Assembly: GCF_011927905.1 (NCBI RefSeq)
Contig: NZ_JAATJL010000001.1
Coordinates: 992,001-1,056,000 of the forward strand
DNA from: Arthrobacter pigmenti
GTDB taxonomy: Bacteria; Actinomycetota; Actinomycetes; Actinomycetales; Micrococcaceae
Length of the DNA stretch: 64,000 nucleotides
Direction: 5' to 3'
Shown here: one piece after another, positions 9,813 to 19,054 of the stretch
Position numbering within the stretch: the stretch's first letter is position 1
Layout: every line of letters begins with the position of its first letter
Translations under genes and position numbers: made by a program
The notes under the pieces: generated by a model
What the model was told of the DNA's origin: nothing
The model's database searches: none
What the model saw: the letters and a program-made list of their open reading frames with translations, nothing else

Positions 9813-11312
9813 ATGACAGATCTGACCAGGCTCAGCGCTTCCGGCCTCGCCGAGAAGCTCGCGTCCCGCGAGGTTTCGGCCGTTGAAGCAGTCCAGGCAC
9901 ACCTTGACCGCATCGGCGAAGTGGACCCGGCGATCAACGCCTTCCTGCACATCAACACCGATGAGGCGCTTCGCGTCGCTTCCGAGGTGGACAAAGAGCG
10001 TTCCCTAGAGGACGCTATGCATCCGCTGGCAGGCGTACCGATCGCCGTCAAGGACCTCATTGTCACCAAGGGCCAGCCCACCACAGCCGGTTCGAAAATC
10101 CTTGAGGGTTGGCACAGCCCGTACGACGCAACAGTGGTGCGGCGCCTTCGCGACGCGAAGATGCCGATCCTCGGCAAGACCAACCTCGACGAGTTCGCGA
10201 TGGGCTCCTCCACCGAACATTCGGCGTACGGACCCACCCGGAATCCATGGGACCTGGACCGCATTCCCGGTGGCTCCGGCGGCGGATCGGCTGCTGCCGT
10301 CGCAGCCTTCGAAGCGCCGCTTGCGCTCGGCACCGATACCGGCGGCTCCATCCGCCAGCCCGGTGCGGTCACCGGCACCGTCGGAGTTAAGCCGACCTAC
10401 GGCGGCGTCTCCCGCTACGGTGCGATTGCGATGGCTTCGTCACTGGACCAGATCGGTCCGGTCACACGCACGGTGCTCGACGCCGCACTGCTCCACGAGG
10501 TCATCGGCGGTCACGACCCCCATGACTCAACGTCGCTCACCGATCCCGTCGGCGCGCTCGTTGACGCCGCCCGCAACGGCGACGTCAGGGGGATGCGGAT
10601 CGGCGTGATCAAGGAGCTGCAGGGCGACGGCTACCAGGACGGCGTCCAGGCCCGCTTCAACGAGGCGCTGGACCTGCTGCGCCAGGCCGGTGCCGACGTC
10701 GTCGAGGTTTCATGCCCCAATTTCAGGTACGCCCTCGGCGCGTATTACCTGATCATGCCGTCGGAGGCCTCGTCCAACCTCGCGAAGTACGACGGCGTGC
10801 GCTTCGGAATGCGTGTTGTGCCCGACGGCGCTCCCACCATTGAGCGCGTCATGGGCGCCACCCGCGCCGCCGGCTTCGGGGACGAAGTGAAGCGCCGCAT
10901 CATCCTTGGCACCTACGCGCTGAGCGCCGGATATTACGACGCCTACTACGGTTCGGCGCAGAAGGTCCGCACACTGATCCAGCGTGACTTCGACGCCGCA
11001 TTCGGGCAGGCTGACATCCTGATTTCGCCAACCGCGCCCACCACGGCGTTCAAGCTGGGCGAGAAGCTGGACGATCCGCTCGCCATGTACCTGAACGACG
11101 TCGCCACCATCCCCGCGAACATGGCCGGCGTCCCCGGCATCTCGATACCCGGAGGCCTTGCCGACGGGCTGCCGGTCGGCATCCAGTTCCTGGCCCCCGC
11201 ACGCCAGGATGCACGCCTCTACCGGGCAGGCGCAGCACTGGAAACGCTGCTTGAGAACACCTGGGGCGGACCCCTCCTGGCACAGGCACCCGAGATCGCT
11301 GGAGTGAAGTAG
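9813..11312 (+). CDS. gatA: Asp-tRNA(Asn)/Glu-tRNA(Gln) amidotransferase subunit A
   Basis: 499 aa amidase-signature enzyme that releases ammonia from glutamine for transamidation of misacylated tRNA. The Ser-cisSer-Lys triad regions are visible: the Lys in [22 protein letters not shown], and the nucleophile loop [12 protein letters not shown]. Full length for GatA. Placed between gatC (3-nt gap) and gatB (adjacent), consistent with one operon. Confidence 0.97.
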   Translation: MTDLTRLSASGLAEKLASREVSAVEAVQAHLDRIGEVDPAINAFLHINTDEALRVASEVDKERSLEDAMHPLAGVPIAVKDLIVTKGQPTTAGSKILEGWHSPYDATVVRRLRDAKMPILGKTNLDEFAMGSSTEHSAYGPTRNPWDLDRIPGGSGGGSAAAVAAFEAPLALGTDTGGSIRQPGAVTGTVGVKPTYGGVSRYGAIAMASSLDQIGPVTRTVLDAALLHEVIGGHDPHDSTSLTDPVGALVDAARNGDVRGMRIGVIKELQGDGYQDGVQARFNEALDLLRQAGADVVEVSCPNFRYALGAYYLIMPSEASSNLAKYDGVRFGMRVVPDGAPTIERVMGATRAAGFGDEVKRRIILGTYALSAGYYDAYYGSAQKVRTLIQRDFDAAFGQADILISPTAPTTAFKLGEKLDDPLAMYLNDVATIPANMAGVPGISIPGGLADGLPVGIQFLAPARQDARLYRAGAALETLLENTWGGPLLAQAPEIAGVK

Positions 11313-12827
11313 ATGAGCACTGCAACCGCCGAAATCCTTTCCTTCGAAGAGGCCCTGCAGAAGTATGATCCGGTACTCGGGTTCGAGGTTCACGTTGAAC
11401 TGAACACCCGGACCAAGATGTTCTCCTCCGCGCCGAACGCGTTCGGGGATACACCGAACACCAACGTCACTCCCGTGGATCTGGGGCTGCCCGGTGTGCT
11501 CCCGGTCATCAACCGGGTAGCTGTCGAGTCCTCCATTAAGATCGGGCTCGCACTGAACTGCAAGATCGCCGAGAAGTGCCACTTCGCCCGGAAGAACTAC
11601 TTCTACCCGGACACCCCGAAGAACTTCCAGACTTCGCAGTATGACGAACCGATCGCCTACGACGGGTCGATCGACATCGAACTTGCTGACGGCACGGTCT
11701 TCACGATCGAGATTGAACGCGCGCATATGGAGGAAGACGCCGGCAAGCTCACCCACATGGGCGGGTCCACTGGCCGCATCCAGGGCGCCGAGTTCTCACT
11801 CGTGGACTACAACCGAGCAGGCGTACCGCTCGTGGAGATCGTCACCAAGCCGATCGTCGGGGCGGGGGAGCGCGCACCGGAACTGGCCAAGGCGTACGTC
11901 GCAGCCATCCGCGAGATCGTCAAGAACCTCGGTGTTTCCGATGCACGCATGGAGCGAGGCAACGTCCGCTGCGACGCCAACGTCTCCCTCAAGCCCAAGG
12001 GCCAGGAGAAGTTCGGCACCCGCACCGAGACCAAGAATGTGAACTCGCTCCGGGCCGTCGAGCACGCTGTCCGCTACGAGATCCAGCGGCACGCCGCTGT
12101 CCTCGACTCCGGCGTTGCGATCACCCAGGAAACCCGGCACTGGCACGAAGACACAAGGTCGACGACGGCGGGCCGTCCCAAGTCCGACGCCGACGACTAC
12201 CGCTACTTCCCTGAGCCGGACCTTGTTCCGGTGGTTACGGACGATGCGTGGATCGAGAAGCTTCGCAGCGAGCTGCCCGAACCACCGGCAGCCCGCCGTA
12301 AGCGTCTCCAGGCTGACTGGGGCTACTCGGACGCCGAGTTCCGTGATGTCGTCAATGCCGGCGTCATGGACTCCATCGAGGAAACCGTCGCCGCCGGGGT
12401 CAAACCGGCAACGGCGCGGAAGTGGTGGATGGGCGAGATCTCCCGCCGTGCCAAGGTTGCCGACGTCGAACCCGCCGAACTGGGCGTCACACCGGCCATG
12501 ATCGTTGAGTTGCAGGGGCTGATCGACGCCGGCAAGATCAACGACAAGCTCTCCCGCGAGGTGCTCGACGGCGTCCTTGCCGGCGAGGGTACGCCCACGG
12601 AAGTGGTCTCCCAGCGAGGCCTTGAAGTGGTGTCCGACGACGGCGCCCTCCTTGAAGCGATCGACGGCGCCCTCGCTGCACAGCCCGATGTCGCGGACAA
12701 GATCCGGGGCGGGAAGCTGCAGGCGGTCGGCGCCATTGTCGGTGGCGTCATGAAGGCTACCCGTGGCCAGGCCGACGCCGGCAAGGTCCGCCAGCTGATC
12801 CTGGAACGCCTAGGGGTCGAAGGCTAG
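11313..12827 (+). CDS. gatB: Asp-tRNA(Asn)/Glu-tRNA(Gln) amidotransferase subunit B
   Basis: 504 aa GatB, which binds the misacylated tRNA and performs the kinase/transamidase step. Diagnostic segments include [54 protein letters not shown] and [13 protein letters not shown]. The C-terminal tail (YqeY-like helical domain) is intact, ending [12 protein letters not shown]. It starts immediately after the gatA stop. Confidence 0.97.
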   Translation: MSTATAEILSFEEALQKYDPVLGFEVHVELNTRTKMFSSAPNAFGDTPNTNVTPVDLGLPGVLPVINRVAVESSIKIGLALNCKIAEKCHFARKNYFYPDTPKNFQTSQYDEPIAYDGSIDIELADGTVFTIEIERAHMEEDAGKLTHMGGSTGRIQGAEFSLVDYNRAGVPLVEIVTKPIVGAGERAPELAKAYVAAIREIVKNLGVSDARMERGNVRCDANVSLKPKGQEKFGTRTETKNVNSLRAVEHAVRYEIQRHAAVLDSGVAITQETRHWHEDTRSTTAGRPKSDADDYRYFPEPDLVPVVTDDAWIEKLRSELPEPPAARRKRLQADWGYSDAEFRDVVNAGVMDSIEETVAAGVKPATARKWWMGEISRRAKVADVEPAELGVTPAMIVELQGLIDAGKINDKLSREVLDGVLAGEGTPTEVVSQRGLEVVSDDGALLEAIDGALAAQPDVADKIRGGKLQAVGAIVGGVMKATRGQADAGKVRQLILERLGVEG

Positions 12828-12850
12828 CTCTTTCCAGGGGTGAGGAAGCC

Positions 12851-13753
12851 ATGGCGAACATGCCGGCCGCGGAGATCGACATCACTACTGAACTGGTGCA
12901 GCGACTTCTCGACGAACAGCACCCTGACCTCTCCGGACTGCCGCTCACGCTGGTCGCCAACGGCTGGGACAACGCGATCTTCCGGCTTGGCAAGGAGTTC
13001 GCCGTCCGGCTGCCTCGACGCGAGGCGGCGGCGAACCTCATCGTCAATGAGCAGCGTTGGCTGCGCATACTCACTCAAGGTGTGAAGGCGCTGACGCCGG
13101 TCCCGCAGCGGACCGGCGCGCCGTCGTCGTACTTTCCCTGGTACTGGACGATCACCCGCTGGATCGAAGGGCCGTTGGCGGCCGACCTCCCTGCCGCCGA
13201 CCGGACAAGGGCAGCGGAACAGTTGGCGGACTTCGTCCTCGCGTTTCAGCAGCCGGCACCCGCAGACGCTCCGCGGAACCCGGTGCGGGGAGTTCCGCTT
13301 TCCACACGCAGCAGGGCGGTGGAGAAGAGGATCGGCGGTGCAGGACTGGCCGCAGAACTTTCCGCCCTCTGGGTCGAACTGCGCGACCAGCCGCCTTGGG
13401 AGGGCGAACCGCTGTGGCTCCACGGAGACCTCCATGCCGCGAACATCGTGCTGGACTCCCACTGCCGGCTACTCGGCATCCTGGATTTCGGTGATCTGAC
13501 CAGCGGAGACCCAGCCACGGATCTCGCTGCAGCCTGGATGGTCTTTGACAGAAACGGACGCCGCGCCTTCATCAACCGAATCAACGGCGAACGTCCCACC
13601 GATGCCGCCACGTGGCAGCGGGCACGCGGATGGGCGCTCTGCATGGGATCAGCAATGGCCGCGACCTCCGATGACAACCCCGACTTCCAGTCGATGGACC
13701 GGAACATCCTGCACGAGGTACTCACCGACGCAGGAGATGAAGGGAAAGCATGA
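12851..13753 (+). CDS. aminoglycoside phosphotransferase (APH)-fold kinase family protein
   Basis: 300 aa protein of the APH/choline-kinase-like fold. The catalytic loop LHGDLHAANIV and the metal-binding segment GILDFGDLTSGDPATDLA are intact, so it is probably an active small-molecule kinase. Preceded by GAGG 8 nt before the ATG. It lies 23 nt after gatB and its stop overlaps the following PP2C-like gene by 4 nt. The substrate is unknown: resistance enzymes, choline/hydroxyurea-type kinases and sugar kinases share this fold, and nothing here singles out antibiotic resistance. Confidence 0.87.
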   Translation: MANMPAAEIDITTELVQRLLDEQHPDLSGLPLTLVANGWDNAIFRLGKEFAVRLPRREAAANLIVNEQRWLRILTQGVKALTPVPQRTGAPSSYFPWYWTITRWIEGPLAADLPAADRTRAAEQLADFVLAFQQPAPADAPRNPVRGVPLSTRSRAVEKRIGGAGLAAELSALWVELRDQPPWEGEPLWLHGDLHAANIVLDSHCRLLGILDFGDLTSGDPATDLAAAWMVFDRNGRRAFINRINGERPTDAATWQRARGWALCMGSAMAATSDDNPDFQSMDRNILHEVLTDAGDEGKA

Positions 13754-14493
13754 ACTGGACACACGTATCGCGCGTGCAGACCGAGGGCGACAATCACGTA
13801 GAGGAGGACGCCTGCGGCTACCGGGGCAATGCCGTCTGGATGATTGACGGTGCCACCTCCCTGCTCGACGAACTGGATCTTCCCGGTGCCTCCAACCCGT
13901 CCTGGTATGCGCGCGTTCTGGATCTTGCGATTGCGGAAAGCGTGGGACCGGCTGATCCGCGCGCGGTTCTGGCAGCCGCGCTTGGCAGAGTGGACGAATT
14001 GGGACACCAGCTGGTGGGAGCTGAGTCCCAGCGCTTTCCCAGTGCGGCTGTGTCGCTGGTAACGGCCGACGACGACGGCGGCGGCCTGCACGTTCTCAGC
14101 CTCGCGGACTGCCACGTCGTGGCGGCCCTCAATAACGGCGAGGTACGCCACGTCGGGGAAGGAATCAGTGAGCCTTCCGCGTCCGCAGAACAGTTGCGTC
14201 AGGCACGGCTGGACCGCAACACTCCCGGCGGCGTCTGGGTCGCGCGAAGGGAGCCGGCCGCCGCTGAACAAGCGCGGCTGGTCTCATTCGGGCCGGCGCA
14301 CACGGTTGCGCTCGCCTCGGATGGGGCGTGGCGCGCCGTGGATCTCGGTCTGGTCAGCGGACCGGCGGAGTTCCTCGAAGCCGTGCGGACGCCCATCGGC
14401 GCACAGGAACTGCTGCTGACACTGCGAAGCGCCCAGGAGGAGATCGGTGAATCGGCCGACGACGCCTCAGTGCTCTGCGTCGCACTCGCGTAG
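13750..14493 (+). CDS. PP2C (PPM)-like phosphatase domain protein
   Basis: 247 aa with the metal-binding motifs of PPM phosphatases in order: EEDACG, VWMIDGATSL (first Asp-Gly), VSLADCHVVAAL, VALASDGAWRAVD and DDASVLCVAL at the C-terminus. The fold therefore looks complete, though shorter and more divergent than classic PstP. It overlaps the APH-fold kinase gene by ATGA, so the two are translated together. Opposing activities on one substrate are possible but unproven. Confidence 0.75.
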   Translation: MNWTHVSRVQTEGDNHVEEDACGYRGNAVWMIDGATSLLDELDLPGASNPSWYARVLDLAIAESVGPADPRAVLAAALGRVDELGHQLVGAESQRFPSAAVSLVTADDDGGGLHVLSLADCHVVAALNNGEVRHVGEGISEPSASAEQLRQARLDRNTPGGVWVARREPAAAEQARLVSFGPAHTVALASDGAWRAVDLGLVSGPAEFLEAVRTPIGAQELLLTLRSAQEEIGESADDASVLCVALA

Positions 14494-14502
14494 AGCTGGG
14501 AA

Positions 14503-15357
14503 TCAGAGCCGGAAGTACCCGGCGGTTCCCAGCACCGGAGTTCCGGCGGCGTACCGGTCCAGCACCGCGCGCTGCACCGAGGATGTCCGGGGCAGCGACG
14601 CGAGAGAATCGGTGTCGCGGGTGCGGAAGACGAAGTACAGCGCATCGGTCGGCTCAGCACCCTGACGCCCAAGAAGCGTGAATCGGTCAGCGAATCGCGC
14701 CACGTTGGAGGTGTCCGGCAGTTCGAACCGGAGGCCGGGATCGAGCATCCAGGAATCGCAGGTCGCAAAACCCGGAGGTGCCTGGGGGAAGTGCGCGGGG
14801 AAGAATGCGCGCGCACGTTCAATGGAGGCATCCACTGCATCGGGATCGAGCGGCTCTGAAGTCTCCGGGATATGAATGCCGAGTGCGTAGGCGCCCTCCC
14901 CATCGGGCAGTGCAGGATCCGGCCTGTAAAGCATGAACTGCAGCCGGCCCAGCTGGAACATGGTGCCCTGTGCATGAGCCACAAGCCAGCGCCACGTTTC
15001 GAGCCCGAACGCACCGTGGACCCGCCGGTGCAGCGCGAAGTGCCGTCCCCAATCGGGAAGGGAATCGGCAACCACGTCCTCCGGGACGCCGCGCGCCCGG
15101 TACCAGTCCAGCAGCTCGGGCACGAAGCGCAGCAGGCCGGCTGTCCACACCGATTCCGGGTATTCGGGAAGCTTCGGTTTCTCAGTCAATACGCCGAGGC
15201 GCGTGCGCAGCGACTCGAGCGCTCCCAGCACTTCGGAATCAACGGGCGCTTCCAGCAGTTCCCGGCACGCGTCCCGATCAGCGGACGGCAGCCGTAAAAG
15301 GTCAAGATGGTCCTGAGTCATGCCCTGCGTTCCCGTTCCACGTGCACTTCCACTCAT
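14503..15357 (-). CDS. acyltransferase domain-containing protein (NAT_N / GNAT-like C-terminal architecture)
   Basis: 284 aa from ATG 15357; ATG 15321 (MTQDHLDLL) is an alternative, and neither has a good ribosome site. The pattern matches a two-part actinobacterial acyltransferase family: LLDWYRARGVP, then WLVAHAQGTMFQLGRLQFML, IHIPETS, ARAFFPAHFPQAP, CDSWMLDPGL and LPDTSNVARFADRFTL. Substrates of this family are unknown. The gene converges with the PP2C-like gene (9-nt gap) and is divergent from the FAD oxidoreductase. Confidence 0.7.
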   Translation of the reverse strand: MSGSARGTGTQGMTQDHLDLLRLPSADRDACRELLEAPVDSEVLGALESLRTRLGVLTEKPKLPEYPESVWTAGLLRFVPELLDWYRARGVPEDVVADSLPDWGRHFALHRRVHGAFGLETWRWLVAHAQGTMFQLGRLQFMLYRPDPALPDGEGAYALGIHIPETSEPLDPDAVDASIERARAFFPAHFPQAPPGFATCDSWMLDPGLRFELPDTSNVARFADRFTLLGRQGAEPTDALYFVFRTRDTDSLASLPRTSSVQRAVLDRYAAGTPVLGTAGYFRL

Positions 15358-15382
15358 CAGCCGCTGACGAGGACGTCAGGGT

Positions 15383-15402
15383 CTGTTAGAACAGTACCTA
15401 AC
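15383..15402. promoter_or_regulatory. overlapping short palindromes in a divergent promoter region
   Basis: CTGTT-AG-AACAG (15383-15394) overlaps GTTAG-N8-CTAAC (15385-15402) in the gap between the acyltransferase-like gene and the FAD oxidoreductase. The position suits an operator for one or both genes, but no regulator is identified. Confidence 0.3.
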
Positions 15403-15472
15403 GCTTCGGCGATCGGCGCGGCCGAAAGCGCCGCGAACCAGGCGGGTGTACAACGACGGAGGTGGGTACGCT

Positions 15473-16552
15473 GTGGCTCTGACAGCAGATGTCCTGATTG
15501 TTGGCGGAGGCATTGCGGGACTATCCCTGGCCTCGGCGCTTTCCTCGGAGTACCCGGATCTTGAGGTGATCCTGGTCGAAGCGGAACAGACACTTGCCTA
15601 CCACACCTCCTCCAGGTCCGCCCGGCAGCTCATCCCGAGCTACGGCCCGCCACAGGTCCGCCAGCTCACCGAACGAACACTGGATTTGATCCGGGAGTTC
15701 GAACAGGAACTGCCCGAACCGATCCTCGTTCCGCGCAGCTTCATGCTCGTCGGAGCGGAAGCGGACGTCACAGCGCGGGCAAGCGGTGCGATGCAGCGCA
15801 TCTCCATCAGCGAGGCTGAGAGTCTCTGCCCGCAAATTGCCGCAGCGGGGTTCGAGGCAGCCGGGCTCGACACCACCGCGTTCGGTTCCAACACTGAAGC
15901 GCTGCTGCAGTACCACCACACTCGTGCCGAAGCCGGGGGCTGCCGGATACTCACGGGAGCGCCCGTCCACTCCGTACAGCGGTTGCGCAGCGGATGGGAA
16001 GCCGGTGCCGGAGCGCACGGCGTGCATGCCGCCGTCGTCGTTAATGCCGCGGGCGCCTGGGCCGATGAACTGGCCGTCCTGTCCGGTGTTGCCACCCAGG
16101 GTCTGCGCCCCTACCGACGAAGCGCCGCAGTGGTGAACGCGGCCAATCCGCCCACACCCGATGCGCCGATGGTTGCCGCGGCTGATGACACCTTCTACTT
16201 CCGGCGGGATGACGCCGGTGTGCTGGTCTCGCCGTCGGAATCCATTCCCAGCGTGCCTGAGGACGCACAACCGCGGTCGGAGGACATTGCGGAGCTGATC
16301 AACCGGCTCAACCGGTTGACCACCCTCGGCATCGGGGACGTTGTCCGATCGTGGACCGGACTGCGGACACAGGCTGCCCACGGCTTGCCGGTGGTGGGTT
16401 TCGACCCCGAAGCAAGCGGCTTCTTCTGGCTCGCGGGCCAGGGCGGCTACGGATTCCAGACCTCATCCGGGATCGCGGAGCTCGCATCCCGACTCATCGC
16501 CGGTGGGGAAACCGACCAACGGATCACCGGGGCGCTCGCACCCCAGAAGTAA
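15473..16552 (+). CDS. FAD-dependent oxidoreductase (DAO family)
   Basis: 359 aa from GTG 15473, chosen because GGAGG lies 10 nt upstream; an in-frame GTG at 15446 lacks one. An N-terminal Rossmann FAD-binding motif (DVLIVGGGIAGLSLASAL) begins almost at residue 5. VVNAAGAWADELA and the C-terminal SWTGLRTQAAHGLPVVGF and GQGGYGFQTSSG are typical of D-amino-acid oxidase/glycine oxidase-like enzymes, which oxidise amines or hydroxy acids. The substrate is not predictable. Confidence 0.88.
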   Translation: MALTADVLIVGGGIAGLSLASALSSEYPDLEVILVEAEQTLAYHTSSRSARQLIPSYGPPQVRQLTERTLDLIREFEQELPEPILVPRSFMLVGAEADVTARASGAMQRISISEAESLCPQIAAAGFEAAGLDTTAFGSNTEALLQYHHTRAEAGGCRILTGAPVHSVQRLRSGWEAGAGAHGVHAAVVVNAAGAWADELAVLSGVATQGLRPYRRSAAVVNAANPPTPDAPMVAAADDTFYFRRDDAGVLVSPSESIPSVPEDAQPRSEDIAELINRLNRLTTLGIGDVVRSWTGLRTQAAHGLPVVGFDPEASGFFWLAGQGGYGFQTSSGIAELASRLIAGGETDQRITGALAPQK

Positions 16553-16580
16553 ACGTGAGCGCCGTTAGCACAAGCAGGTC

Positions 16581-16586
16581 TAGAGT
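16581..16586 (+). promoter_or_regulatory. candidate -10 hexamer for leaderless transcript (TrkA-C regulator)
   Basis: TAGAGT, then 6 nt (AAAACC), then ATG 16593. No Shine-Dalgarno is present. Same spacing as at several other genes of the window. Confidence 0.45.
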
Positions 16587-16592
16587 AAAACC

Positions 16593-17075
16593 ATGAGGGT
16601 TGAACAGACACCACTTCCGGGAATCGGTGTGCGCAAGGACATTGTGACGGCGTCCGGCCGGCGCATCGGGACGGTCACCCAGCGGGACGGCGAGACGGAG
16701 CTCATTGTCTCGCGCGCCGATGATCCGGATGCCTGCCTGGCATCCATCCCGCTCACCGCGGATGAAGCATCCACGTTGGGCAACCTGCTCGGCGCGCACC
16801 AGGTGGTGGCACAGCTGACCGAAGAACACCGGGACCTTCCCGGCGTCAACACGCGTCAGTTCCTGATCGACATCGACTCTCCCTATGACGGACGCAAGCT
16901 CGGTGACACCAAAATGCGGACCCGGACCAGCGTGTCCCTGGTGGCAGTCCTCCGCAAGGGCCAGGTACAGGCTTCACCCACCCCGGACTTCACTCTCGCA
17001 GCCGGCGATCTCCTCGTTGCCGTCGGCACTTCTGAGGGGCTCGACGCCGCCGCCGAGATACTTCGCGGCGGCTGA
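16593..17075 (+). CDS. TrkA-C domain regulatory subunit of a K+(cation)/H+ antiporter (KhtT-like)
   Basis: 160 aa cytosolic protein. The C-terminal ~75 residues form a TrkA-C (RCK_C) domain: RTRTSVSLVAVLRKGQ, PTPDFTLAAGDLLVAVGTSEGL. The N-terminal part (GIGVRKDIVTASGRRIGTV) resembles KhtT, the ligand-sensing regulator of KhtU-type antiporters. The antiporter gene follows after 7 nt, matching the khtT-khtU arrangement. Inferred role: gating K+ or other cation efflux in response to nucleotide or pH. Confidence 0.82.
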   Translation: MRVEQTPLPGIGVRKDIVTASGRRIGTVTQRDGETELIVSRADDPDACLASIPLTADEASTLGNLLGAHQVVAQLTEEHRDLPGVNTRQFLIDIDSPYDGRKLGDTKMRTRTSVSLVAVLRKGQVQASPTPDFTLAAGDLLVAVGTSEGLDAAAEILRGG

Positions 17076-17082
17076 GCCGCCC

Positions 17083-18261
17083 ATGGGGAATCACAGTGCA
17101 CTGGTCCTCATTGAATTGGGGGCCGTTTTCTTCGGCCTTGGAATCCTCGGCCGGCTCGCAGGACGAATCGGTCTTTCGCCGATCCCGCTCTACCTCGTGG
17201 GCGGTCTCTTCTTCGGGCAGGGCGGATTCGTTGAGCTCGGCGGACTCGAAGAGTTCAGTGCAATTGCCAGCGAGATAGGCGTCATCCTGCTCCTGCTGCT
17301 CCTTGGCCTCGAGTACACGGCAGGTGAACTGGTCACCGGCCTCCGGCAGTCCTGGATGGCAGGCATCCTGGACATCCTCCTGAACTTCCTGCCCGGCGTC
17401 GTCATCGCCCTGATTCTCGGCTGGGGGGCCGTGGGCGCCCTGGTATTGGGCGGCGTCACGTACATCTCCTCCTCAGGCATCATTGCCAAAGTGCTCACCG
17501 ACCTGGGGCGGCTCGGCAACAGGGAAACCCCCGTGGTGCTGTCCCTGCTGGTGTTCGAGGACCTGGCGATGGCGGTCTACTTGCCCATCCTGACCGCCGT
17601 CCTCGCCGGTGTGAGCTTCGCCGGAGGACTTCAGGCCGTCGGAATTTCACTGGTGGTCGTGACCATCGTGCTCGTCATCGCCCTGAAGTTCGGCAACGCG
17701 GTCTCCGCCGTCGTCGACTCCAAGGACCGGGAAGTTTTCCTCCTTACCCTGCTTGGCGCCGCGCTGCTCGTTGCCGGCGTAGCTTCAGCAATGCAGGTCT
17801 CGGCTGCCGTCGGAGCTTTTCTCCTGGGCATCGCGATTTCGGGGGCGACTGCCACCAACGCGACCAGGCTCCTGGAGCCCCTGCGTGATCTGTTCGCCGC
17901 CGTCTTCTTCGTGGTGTTCGGGCTCAACACGGATCCGAGCACCATCCCGCCGGTACTCGGGTATGCGCTCCTGCTGGCGGTCATCACCTCCGTCACCAAG
18001 GTAGCGACGGGCTGGTGGGCTGCCAAACAACAGGGCGTCGGTAAGCTTGGGCGGGCGCGCGCCGGTGCTGCGCTGATCGCCCGGGGCGAGTTTTCCATCG
18101 TCATCGCCGGCCTGGCCGTAGCCTCCGGTGCAGTGACCGATGAGCTTGCCGCCCTCGCCACTGCTTACGTGCTGCTGATGGCTATCCTCGGTCCGGTCGC
18201 CGCGCGGCTCGCCGAACCGGTCATGGGCTTCCTCACCCGCAAAACACCGCAAACCGTCTGA
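17083..18261 (+). CDS. cation:proton antiporter (Kef/CPA2, KhtU-like)
   Basis: 392 aa. The open frame extends upstream into the preceding gene, but the start is set at ATG 17083 (MGNHSALVLIELG), 7 nt after the regulator stop. About 12 hydrophobic segments with CPA2 hallmarks: GRIGLSPIPLYLVGGLFFGQ, VFEDLAMAVYLPIL and a ..ARGEFSIVIAGLAVASGA.. segment. There is no C-terminal TrkA-N/C domain, which explains the separate TrkA-C subunit. An inner-membrane exchanger for K+ or other monovalent cations. Confidence 0.92.
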   Translation: MGNHSALVLIELGAVFFGLGILGRLAGRIGLSPIPLYLVGGLFFGQGGFVELGGLEEFSAIASEIGVILLLLLLGLEYTAGELVTGLRQSWMAGILDILLNFLPGVVIALILGWGAVGALVLGGVTYISSSGIIAKVLTDLGRLGNRETPVVLSLLVFEDLAMAVYLPILTAVLAGVSFAGGLQAVGISLVVVTIVLVIALKFGNAVSAVVDSKDREVFLLTLLGAALLVAGVASAMQVSAAVGAFLLGIAISGATATNATRLLEPLRDLFAAVFFVVFGLNTDPSTIPPVLGYALLLAVITSVTKVATGWWAAKQQGVGKLGRARAGAALIARGEFSIVIAGLAVASGAVTDELAALATAYVLLMAILGPVAARLAEPVMGFLTRKTPQTV

Positions 18262-18447
18262 GTCGTCAGAAGCACACGGTGACATTGCGGATTCGCGTTG
18301 GTTGCGTTTTGAGCCGGGTTGGCCGCTGAAACGCCTGCACAAGCAGCCGCAGTAACGGTTGGGCGCCATAGTCTGTAGAGCCGGGTCTTTCCACCCGGCG
18401 CAGCCCTACGATGATTCCACCTACTCCTCCTTGAAAGGTGGTGCATC

Positions 18448-18990
18448 ATGCACAAAATTCGTGCGCTGCTGGCGGCCCTGCTCCTGATTGCCGGGCTTGG
18501 CCTGGTGGTGCCGAGCAGTGCCACAGCAGCTGGCTACTGTGGGATTACCTGGGGATCGTTGGCCAAGAGCAGTACCGCTCAGACCAGTGCCCCGATAGTC
18601 AACGCACGCGCCGGACGCCATGCCTGCTTCGATCGGCTTGTGATCGATGTTCGGGGCAAAGGCGCCGGCTACACCGTCAGGTACGTAAGCGCCGTCGTCG
18701 GCGTTTCCGGTATGGCTACTCCGCTGCGCGGTGCCGCCGACCTGCAGGTGACCGTTAACGCACCCGCGTATGACTTCCGCGGCAACGCAACCTACCGCCC
18801 AGCCGTCCGGAGTGAAGCAGTCAATGTGTCTGGTTTCACCACGTTCCGCCAGATGGCTTTCGTCGACAGTTTCGAGGCCCGCACCACCTTCGGTCTAGGT
18901 GTGCGAGCCCGCCTTCCTTTCCGTGTCTTCACTCTCGATGGCCCGGGAACCTCATCACGCCTCGTCATTGACGTGGCGCATCGCTGGTAA
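18448..18990 (+). CDS. secreted AMIN-like domain protein
   Basis: 180 aa. The N-terminal 28 residues are a Sec signal peptide (HKIRALLAALLLIAGLGLVV, cleavage near SSATAAG). The mature part is beta-rich and matches the small actinobacterial AMIN-like exported domain: HACFDRLVIDVRG, GYTVRYV, TTFGLGVRARLPFRVFTLDG and a terminal SSRLVIDVAHRW. Two cysteines (CGITWG, HACFDR) may form a disulphide. A good AAGGTGG ribosome site precedes the ATG. A cell-wall or exported role is likely; the function is unknown. Confidence 0.75.
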   Translation: MHKIRALLAALLLIAGLGLVVPSSATAAGYCGITWGSLAKSSTAQTSAPIVNARAGRHACFDRLVIDVRGKGAGYTVRYVSAVVGVSGMATPLRGAADLQVTVNAPAYDFRGNATYRPAVRSEAVNVSGFTTFRQMAFVDSFEARTTFGLGVRARLPFRVFTLDGPGTSSRLVIDVAHRW

Positions 18991-19010
18991 CCCCACACTT
19001 CAGTGCACTG

Positions 19011-19054
19011 GTTCTTGGTGATCCGCTCGGCTAGACCAGCGGATCACCAAGAAC
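19011..19054. terminator. perfect 17-bp hairpin at the convergent end of hutH
   Basis: GTTCTTGGTGATCCGCT (19011-19027) and its exact reverse complement (19038-19054) flank a 10-nt loop. The right arm includes the last codons of hutH and the loop holds its TAG. Downstream of hutH and of the AMIN-like gene it can serve both directions. No T-tract, as is common in high-GC actinobacteria. Confidence 0.75.

Noticed and set aside
8879-10378. 499-codon minus-strand open frame across GNAT, gatC and gatA
   Set aside because: Antisense shadow of three well-supported genes; no coherent protein features.
10710-11756. 348-codon minus-strand open frame
   Set aside because: Antisense to gatA/gatB, which have full family support.
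12851-13753. Aminoglycoside resistance gene
   Set aside because: Only the general APH fold is evident; its position after gatB and pairing with a PP2C-like gene give no sign of a resistance cassette.
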